63,651 nt of DNA from a virus. The notes below the pieces were generated by a model. The model did not search any database, had not been told where the DNA came from, and saw only the letters and a list, made by a program, of their open reading frames with translations. How positions within the stretch are numbered: position 1 is the stretch's first letter; every line of letters begins with the position of its first letter. Below are positions 57,200-63,651 of this stretch, one piece after another. The stretch spans positions 1 through 63,651 of IMG/VR virus record IMGVR_UViG_3300027754_004967; one strand, written 5' to 3'. The translations under genes were made by a program, and so were the position numbers.

Positions 57200-57202
57200 T
57201 AA

Positions 57203-59041
57203 ATGGCGGGTGACCAGCAGCTTAAGAACTTGAGAAATCGAACGTATCTTAACAAAGATTTCGATTCTTTCAGAGGCGATCTCCTGAGATACGCTAGAAC
57301 GTATTTCGGAGACAAAATACAAGACTTCTCGGAAGCAAGCGTCGGTGGTTTGATGCTCGATATGGCTGCTTCCGTGGCAGACTCGATGTCATTTTATCTC
57401 GATCACCAGTTCAGAGAAATGTCATGGTCGACAGCTGTCGAGAACGCGAACGTTTCAAGGATGATAACTGAAGCTGGAATCAAACCGAAAGGAGCTTCTC
57501 CTTCGGTCGCTACAGTATCGATGTTCGTAGAAGTTCCTTCAAGATTTATCGATGGGGAATACGTCCCAGATGAGGACACTCTTCCTAAAGTTCTCCAGAG
57601 CACGCTTTTGGCGTCATCAGCTGGAATCATATTCTCGACTGCCGAGGACGTCGATTTTGCTGAGAAAAATCGACTTGGTGGGCTTGCGTCGAAATACGTG
57701 GTTGGAAACGTTGACGCATCCGGAAATCCCTCAAGCTTCGTAATGAAGCGTGACGTCTCATGCGTATCCGGAAAGATTGCGATCGAATCTTTCGAGATAG
57801 CAGCAAATCCAGATCCATTTTTCACAATTTCACTTGGAAATTCTGACCCGAGCGAAATTGTGGAGGTCGTTGACTCAGAAGGGAATGTTTACTACGAAGT
57901 TCAAACTTTAAGTCAGGACACCGTTTTTAGAACTTTCCCAAATCTTTCTGTCGATTCCGAAGAAGTTTCCAGATCCATCGAGGTTATTCCGGCTCCAAGA
58001 AGATTTGTTCATAACTTCGATGTGACATCTAGAAAGTCCAAGATACAGTTCGGGGGTGGAACTGCTCTTACCACGGCTGATGATGCGATTCCAGATCCTG
58101 AAACTTTGGCTCTGCCGCTCTACGGAACTTCAACTTTAAGTCGTTTTAGCATCGACCCAAGCTCGCTTCTAAACACGAAAACTTTGGGCGTCAAACCCGA
58201 GAATACTACAATAACAGTGACTTATCGATACGGAGGCGGAGCATCTCATAACGTTGCCGCGCGAACAATTCGTGGAATACAGACGCTTAAGATGGAATTT
58301 CCGGATGCATGTCCTGCGTCGGTCGCTTCCTCCATCAGAACCACGTTCGATGTTAGAAACGATTCGCCTGCTTCAGGAGGCAGCAATGCGCCGACTCTCG
58401 AAGAAATTCGTTCTCAGATTCCTGCCGCTAGAAATCAGCAAGAGAGAATCGTTACAAAAGAGGACCTGATCTCTAGAGTGTACACGCTTCCAACAAAGCT
58501 CGGGAGAGCCTATCGAGCTGCCGTTAGGCCGAATCCAGACAATCCTCTGGCAAGCCAACTCTTCATCTGTTCGAAGGACAGCTCGGGATTCTTAACGGTC
58601 TCTCCTGATACTCTTAAGAAGAACCTACGAGTCTATCTTAATGAGTATAGACTGATCAGCGATGCGATAGACGTTCTTGACGCTAAAGTGATCAACTTCC
58701 GCGTTAAGTTCACTGTTTTCATTTCACCTAACGCCAACAAATCAACCACACTGCAGTCCGTTATTTCGAGACTTACTGGAATTCTGACCGTAAATAACTT
58801 CCAGATCGATCAGCCGATCATGCTATCAGACATGCAGAACGTCATAATCAACACCCCCGGGGTATTGACCCTAGTCGACCTTAAGGTCGAAAGTCTTAGT
58901 GGGGTGATTCAGGAAAGAACGTACTCGAACGTGACTCATAACGTCAAGCAGTACACGAAGCGAGGTGTGGTCTTTGGACCACCCGGAAGTATTTTTGAGC
59001 TTAGATATCCCCAGAATGACATTATCGGGACGGCACTCTGA
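57203..59041 (+). CDS. Baseplate wedge protein, gp6-like (baseplate J)
   Basis: The 612-residue protein opens with LNKDFDSFRGDLLRYARTYF (about 15-34), FSEASVGGLMLDMAASVAD and DHQFREMSW, the recognised N-terminus of T4 gp6-like wedge proteins. Its later region (ERIVTKEDLISRVYTLPTKLG, split, about 417-437) matches the baseplate J core. It forms the inner baseplate ring. It is directly downstream of gp25, the T4 order. Confidence 0.93.
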   Translation: MAGDQQLKNLRNRTYLNKDFDSFRGDLLRYARTYFGDKIQDFSEASVGGLMLDMAASVADSMSFYLDHQFREMSWSTAVENANVSRMITEAGIKPKGASPSVATVSMFVEVPSRFIDGEYVPDEDTLPKVLQSTLLASSAGIIFSTAEDVDFAEKNRLGGLASKYVVGNVDASGNPSSFVMKRDVSCVSGKIAIESFEIAANPDPFFTISLGNSDPSEIVEVVDSEGNVYYEVQTLSQDTVFRTFPNLSVDSEEVSRSIEVIPAPRRFVHNFDVTSRKSKIQFGGGTALTTADDAIPDPETLALPLYGTSTLSRFSIDPSSLLNTKTLGVKPENTTITVTYRYGGGASHNVAARTIRGIQTLKMEFPDACPASVASSIRTTFDVRNDSPASGGSNAPTLEEIRSQIPAARNQQERIVTKEDLISRVYTLPTKLGRAYRAAVRPNPDNPLASQLFICSKDSSGFLTVSPDTLKKNLRVYLNEYRLISDAIDVLDAKVINFRVKFTVFISPNANKSTTLQSVISRLTGILTVNNFQIDQPIMLSDMQNVIINTPGVLTLVDLKVESLSGVIQERTYSNVTHNVKQYTKRGVVFGPPGSIFELRYPQNDIIGTAL

Positions 59042-60552
59042 TGTACATAATCGCAACAGCTTCAGCTGACACTTACATCACGAATAAGATAGTCGATGGA
59101 TCTCGCGTTAAAGACGCTAACGTCGGACGAGCGGGAACTCTTGATCTTTTTAAGCTCTATGACGAGACTCTCTCTGGATCAACAGGCGGACACACAGAAC
59201 TCTCTCGACTGCTCCTAAAGTTTGACATCTCTCGTTTGGTTTCTCTCTCTTCTGGGTCTCTTGACGTGAATTCTAGCACTTTCACGGCACGTCTTAGATT
59301 GAGATCAGTTGCAACGAACTTGCCTGTTCCGCAAAATTTCACCGTCTCAGTTTTTCCGCTCGCGAGAGACTTTAGTGAAGGTTTCGGTCGTGATGTAGCT
59401 TCATTCACGGATATCGACTCTTGCAACTATCTTAGCTCTTCATCTGGAGTTCTATGGTCGATCTCCGGAGCTTACGGATCTGGAGCTGTAGGAGACACCG
59501 GGGTAGATTATTTCTCATCAGGTAATCTTCAAGACGGTCTAGGACTTAGAAGCCTTGAGTCAAAGCAGCAGTTTGTTGTTGGTAATGAGGATCTTTTCGT
59601 TGACGTAACCGACGTGGTATCCGCAACAATCTCAAACTTGATACCGAACTATGGTTTTGTCGTAGCTTTCACATCCAGCCAGGAGACTGATCAGACGACG
59701 AGGTTCGTCAAGAGGTTTGCTTCAAGGCATGTGACTAACAAAGAGCTGGTCCCTCACTTAGAAGTCAGCTCGAATAGTGCAATCTTCGATGCGCATATAT
59801 CTTCTTTCTTTGATGCTTCTGGATCTTTATATCTCAACAACGTGGTCGGGTCTGTGGCGAGCAACTTGCTTTCATCTTCCCAGAGTATCACGGGATCGAA
59901 CTGCTTGCGCATCGTTCTTTCCACTGGATCTTTCACAAAGATCATTTCTGCTTCACAGCAGACAGTCAGTTCGTTCCAAAAACCAGGTTCTTACGTTGGA
60001 TCCTTCTTCATCTCGGCGCAAGACAGCTCGGTCGTAACAGGGACTCTCAAAATTTCTGATTACGCGCGAGCCTCAGGGTCCATCACTTTCAGCGAAAAAT
60101 GGCAATCGATAGATGGAAGCGTGGTCTATCTCTCAACTTTTCTAACATGCTCGATGCCAGAGAGAACAGCTCTGAGTGCAGTTCCGCGGCAACTTTCGAT
60201 TAAGACAACAAACTTCAGGTCGAAGTACGATGCTAATTCGTCCCATCGCTTACGAGTCTTCGCGTATGATTCGAACTACGAACCGTCTGCTGTTCGTGTT
60301 CCCAAGCCCGTTAAGAGCGCGCTTCCAGAGATGTACTACAGGATAAGAGACATAGAGAGTAATGTCTATGTTCCTTTTGAGAGAGATCGAGGTGGAACAA
60401 GACTTTCAAATGATGCTTCAGGTTTGTTCTTTGATCTTTACACCGACGGCTTACCAGCTGGTAAGCTAATGACAGTAGATTATCTGGTAATCGATCAAGG
60501 ATCGGAGTACATTGTCGAAGATAAAAACGTAAGATTCACGGTGGGGTCCTAA
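59041..60552 (+). CDS. Virion structural protein (503 aa), beta-rich
   Basis: The 503-residue protein begins IATASADTYITNKIVDGSR, like the ADTYI-type carbohydrate-binding or DNRLRE-like beta domains, followed by several Ser-rich beta regions (VASNLLSSSQSITGSN). The ATG overlaps the gp6-like stop. It takes the place where T4 has gp7 and could be a baseplate-attached fibre or lectin. No catalytic residues are recognised. Confidence 0.78.
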   Translation: MYIIATASADTYITNKIVDGSRVKDANVGRAGTLDLFKLYDETLSGSTGGHTELSRLLLKFDISRLVSLSSGSLDVNSSTFTARLRLRSVATNLPVPQNFTVSVFPLARDFSEGFGRDVASFTDIDSCNYLSSSSGVLWSISGAYGSGAVGDTGVDYFSSGNLQDGLGLRSLESKQQFVVGNEDLFVDVTDVVSATISNLIPNYGFVVAFTSSQETDQTTRFVKRFASRHVTNKELVPHLEVSSNSAIFDAHISSFFDASGSLYLNNVVGSVASNLLSSSQSITGSNCLRIVLSTGSFTKIISASQQTVSSFQKPGSYVGSFFISAQDSSVVTGTLKISDYARASGSITFSEKWQSIDGSVVYLSTFLTCSMPERTALSAVPRQLSIKTTNFRSKYDANSSHRLRVFAYDSNYEPSAVRVPKPVKSALPEMYYRIRDIESNVYVPFERDRGGTRLSNDASGLFFDLYTDGLPAGKLMTVDYLVIDQGSEYIVEDKNVRFTVGS

Positions 60553-63500
60553 GTGCCTAACAGCTTCTACGCAGGCGGATTCGCCAAAGAGCAGCTTACG
60601 AAAGAGCTGGAGGGTAACAGCTCTGTTATTCGCGATGTCACCGCTGCTGATGTTGAAGAGCTGAACCTCTCAACTTCTTCATCTTTTCGTTTTGATCCCC
60701 CGGGCTCCGGTTTTAAGTCCACACAGCAGCTGCCACTTGACTGGTCTCTTTTTGAGAATCACACGTTCTTTAACTCAGCTCAGGCAAAAACGAACGTAGC
60801 TTTTGAGACTATCTTCAATTCGTTTCCTTTCGATGGTCCTCGCTTAGAGATTGAGACTTTCTTTGATAACTTAACTGGTTTCGAGAAATACGTTTTCGAC
60901 TCATCACCGAAGAGCGTCGGTTATCTAAACTTTGACACAAGTAATTACGTTAAAGTTGTCGACAGTGCTGGTTCTGAAATACCCGTGATGTCGAGAGACA
61001 AATCTGGTGCTCCGAAACTTGATCCGGGCTTATCATCGATGACAGTCGAGATGCAGCTGTTCGTCCCATCGGCGATCAACGGAAACCAAATAATTCTGCA
61101 AAAGCTAAGCGGTTCTGATAAAGGGTTCACACTAGCTCTTTCGCAGAGCTCTTCAAGAAGCACCTGCAATCTAAATTTTTTCGTCTCATCCGGATCGGCT
61201 TTCATGACCTCATCGGTGCAGGTCAGCAAAGGCACATTTCAATCTGTTGCTGCACAGTTCAACAGAAGCCCGGGCGTCGATCGACTTTACCTCTTCAAGA
61301 ACGGAGAGCTAGTTTCATCGTCTAGCAACTCAACGTACATTGGTCAGATAGATTTTAAGTCGAGCCCTCTTTTGATAGGTTCTGGCACCAATCACAGTGT
61401 TGGGAGCTCGTACACGTTCATACCAGCCTCAAAGCTTTCAGGATCTATTGATGATCTTCGTATCTTCCACAGGAATAGAACTGCTCTTGAGATAAGCTCC
61501 AGCATGCGATCGACTGTGTACTCTGAGCAATCTCTTAAATTGCTGTATAGGTTCAACGAGCCTACAGGATCGTATACGAACAACTCAACGGTTATCGACA
61601 GCTCGGGTAATGGACTTCATGCCACTATTAGCAATTACTCGACTTCGCAACGAGTGGCGCACGCTGCATCACCCTTAACTTTTGAGAAGATAGAGCACTC
61701 ACCGGTTCTTTTCCCAGATCATCCGGACGTGGTCTCTCTTAACACGTCGTTGCTGACCTCAGCGTCCCAATACGATGCCAATAACCCGAATCTTATCACA
61801 AAGCTAATCCCGCAGCACTATCTTACCAGGGAGCAGGACTTCTACGTTCTAGATTCGATAGACGGAGGTGTCGGAGACAGCATCGATTCTGGAAACACAC
61901 TCCCTCGTGACACGAGGCTGGGGTCTGTTCAGCTCATAAGCTCGTTGCTCTATGTTTGGGCGAAGCAATTCGATGAGGTAAAATGCTTCATTGATCACTT
62001 CTCGAAGCTAAGAACAACGGATTACTCTGATGCAGGAACGATATCCGATCAGATGCTTCCATTTCTAGCTCAACATTACGGTCTTAACTTACCGAACATG
62101 TTTAGGAACGTTGAAACTTCAAGGTTTGTTCTTGGAGAATCAATGGCCTCCGAAGTTATGGATCTAGAAGCTTCGTATCAAGCTGTTCAAAATACGATTT
62201 GGAGGCGAGTTCTCAAAGAGTTTCCTTTCATCATGAAATCGAAAGGAACCCTGCACGCTGTTAAGAGCCTGATTCGTTCTGCTGGAATCGAACCCGACAG
62301 CATACTAAAGTTTAAAGAGTACGGCGGAACAAAGAGCGGGTACATACTTCCAAACAGGTCCAACAAATCCGTTGTTCAGGGAATGCTGAATTTCAGCGGT
62401 TCTCTCTTCGAAGGTGCAGTCAGCTACAATTCTATCACTGGAATCCCGAACTATCTTCCGTTCGTTTCAAGCTCATACTTGAGCGCCTCACGAGTTGAAC
62501 CGGGTCTTCCGACAAAATCAAACACGGTTTCAGACGGCTTGATGACCTCAGGTTCATGGTCATACGAAGCTTTCTACAAATTCGAGCCAGGAGTAAATCA
62601 CGCGCCCGTTCAGAGCTTGGCCCGGTTTCATGTCACCGGAACCTCATCTCCAAGCAACCATCACGGAGTTTTCGCAAATCTTGTCGCCACGTCCGGAATA
62701 GCGACATCATCTCTCGATCTCTATGTCGCAACTTCGAACGGATCATCAAACCCATACCTTCGTCTTACTTTGACTGGAAGCGATCTTTTCGACGGTTCTA
62801 CGTGGCATGTCTCATTCGGTCGCGACATGACTGAGAATGAACCGAGCTCATCCTACTACGTCTGGGCTGCTCGCCAGGGTCCAAGTGTTTCCGACTACCT
62901 GCGTGTCACTGGATCCTACTTCGATGCTGGTACTGTAGTTGACACCATCTCGTCATACAACACATCAGGAGCGTTCTTCTGCGTTGGTCCGCAGGCCTTG
63001 TACGAGGCAGGCTCGAAGCTCCTTAACGCAACGTCGATTCCCGCAGACGCGAAAGAGTCGATGTTCAGCGGAAAGATTTCAAGGATCAAGTTCTGGTCAA
63101 AAGCTCTCACCAACGATGAGCTTCTCGAGCATGCTAGAAACGTCGAATCCGTCGGCGTGGAAAATCCAGCCACAAACTACAACTTCGTTCGCACGATGTC
63201 TGGATCATGGGAGAGGCTGAGATTTGACGCTGCATGCACCCAAGAGCTGACATCATCGGCTGCTGGTGGATCGCTTAGGTTGATCGACTTCTCGCAAAAC
63301 AACCTTCATCTCATCGGTTCGGGTTTCGGAAATCAACAGCAGGTGATCGTTAATGAAAGGGTCGCATCGTCAGTGATCTCGATGCAATTTGACGAGGCGC
63401 AGACCACGAACAAGATAAGAATACGAGGATTCCAGGATTACGATCAGGCGATTCGTGACAATGCGGAGATCTCTCCTGTTTATGAAACCGTAAGGTCCGA

Positions 63501-63651
63501 GGTTCCAGTTGATGACCTTAGATTCTCGATAGAGGTCTCAGCGACCAGAGTTCTAGACGAGGATATCTCCAAGATATTTGCGACCCTGGATGAGATAGAC
63601 GATGCGATCGGGTCGCCCGAGCTTCAATTCTCACCTGACTATCCTCGTCTT
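60553..63651 (+). CDS. Giant LamG-containing baseplate/fibre protein, 3' end outside window
   Basis: A GTG at 60553 opens a frame without stop to the window end (at least 1033 residues). It begins PNSFYAGGFAKEQL. Residues about 150-310 look like a LamG/concanavalin-type lectin (SSMTVEMQLFVPSAI, GSIDDLRIFHRNRTALE). A helical wedge-type segment follows (about 415-580: SSLLYVWAKQFDEVKCFIDH, FPFIMKSKGTLHAVKSLIR), then a second LamG-like region (about 780-870, SGKISRIKFWSKALTNDEL). Position after gp25 and gp6 suggests the gp7/gp10 role in the wedge with glycan-binding domains added. Confidence 0.85.
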   Translation, partial: MPNSFYAGGFAKEQLTKELEGNSSVIRDVTAADVEELNLSTSSSFRFDPPGSGFKSTQQLPLDWSLFENHTFFNSAQAKTNVAFETIFNSFPFDGPRLEIETFFDNLTGFEKYVFDSSPKSVGYLNFDTSNYVKVVDSAGSEIPVMSRDKSGAPKLDPGLSSMTVEMQLFVPSAINGNQIILQKLSGSDKGFTLALSQSSSRSTCNLNFFVSSGSAFMTSSVQVSKGTFQSVAAQFNRSPGVDRLYLFKNGELVSSSSNSTYIGQIDFKSSPLLIGSGTNHSVGSSYTFIPASKLSGSIDDLRIFHRNRTALEISSSMRSTVYSEQSLKLLYRFNEPTGSYTNNSTVIDSSGNGLHATISNYSTSQRVAHAASPLTFEKIEHSPVLFPDHPDVVSLNTSLLTSASQYDANNPNLITKLIPQHYLTREQDFYVLDSIDGGVGDSIDSGNTLPRDTRLGSVQLISSLLYVWAKQFDEVKCFIDHFSKLRTTDYSDAGTISDQMLPFLAQHYGLNLPNMFRNVETSRFVLGESMASEVMDLEASYQAVQNTIWRRVLKEFPFIMKSKGTLHAVKSLIRSAGIEPDSILKFKEYGGTKSGYILPNRSNKSVVQGMLNFSGSLFEGAVSYNSITGIPNYLPFVSSSYLSASRVEPGLPTKSNTVSDGLMTSGSWSYEAFYKFEPGVNHAPVQSLARFHVTGTSSPSNHHGVFANLVATSGIATSSLDLYVATSNGSSNPYLRLTLTGSDLFDGSTWHVSFGRDMTENEPSSSYYVWAARQGPSVSDYLRVTGSYFDAGTVVDTISSYNTSGAFFCVGPQALYEAGSKLLNATSIPADAKESMFSGKISRIKFWSKALTNDELLEHARNVESVGVENPATNYNFVRTMSGSWERLRFDAACTQELTSSAAGGSLRLIDFSQNNLHLIGSGFGNQQQVIVNERVASSVISMQFDEAQTTNKIRIRGFQDYDQAIRDNAEISPVYETVRSEVPVDDLRFSIEVSATRVLDEDISKIFATLDEIDDAIGSPELQFSPDYPRL

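Overview
The window looks like part of the genome of a large tailed phage, a contractile-tailed (myovirus-like) virus with T4-type morphogenesis genes. This rests on a gp25-like and a gp6-like baseplate wedge protein, an OB-fold baseplate hub/spike protein, a gp55-like late sigma factor, three tail-fibre paralogues, about 19 tRNA or tRNA-like genes, homing endonucleases and group I introns. No terminase, portal, capsid, polymerase or integrase gene lies in the window, so it is a fragment. The host is inferred only. Several phage genes encode Asp-Thr-Gly-rich lipoproteins and an ASH/PKD-type lipoprotein of a style common in marine Myxococcota/Bradymonadota-like bacteria.

Layout. (1) 1-13.0 kb: an accessory region dominated by tRNA genes. 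Two tRNAs (Asn-GTT and Lys-TTT) are split by small ORF-less group I introns at the same anticodon-loop position. Four endonuclease genes sit directly 5' of tRNA genes, and three of them read into the tRNA. Structured non-tRNA RNAs, four lipoproteins, a di-heme cytochrome c peroxidase, a P-loop kinase, a class II aldolase and a minus-strand kinase-fold protein lie among them. (2) 13.0-22.5 kb: lysis and housekeeping genes, including an exported lysozyme-like protein, DinG-type helicase, cytidylyltransferase-like protein, Nudix, a shortened GroEL-like protein, a YkuK-like RNase H fold, Hc1 histone-like and HeH proteins, a region-4 sigma-like regulator on the minus strand and PIN-PhoH. (3) 22.5-29.2 kb: three large Ser/Thr/Gly-rich tail fibre or adhesin genes; the second and third share a C-terminal module. 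(4) 29.3-53.8 kb: a roughly 24 kb tightly packed, mostly overlapping run of sugar-nucleotide and glycosyltransferase genes, with a RecB/Cas4-like nuclease embedded. (5) 53.8-63.7 kb: late sigma factor and baseplate module, ending in a giant LamG-containing protein cut by the window edge.

How it may work together. The glycan island contains GMD, a ColD-like dehydratase with His in place of the PLP lysine, a two-subunit TPP E1 enzyme, RmlC, several SDR epimerases, HldA/HldE-like heptose enzymes, UDP-glucose dehydrogenase, UDP-galactopyranose mutase, a GT10 fucosyltransferase fusion and two Fe(II)/2OG oxygenases. Together these could make and transfer unusual deoxy-, branched or heptose sugars, either onto the virion or onto the infected cell surface. 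The lipoproteins and the exported peroxidase would act in the host envelope. The tRNA cluster has its own biology of introns, endonucleases and atypical tRNA-like RNAs.

All assignments come from reading motifs and base-pairing by eye. No database search or folding program was run.
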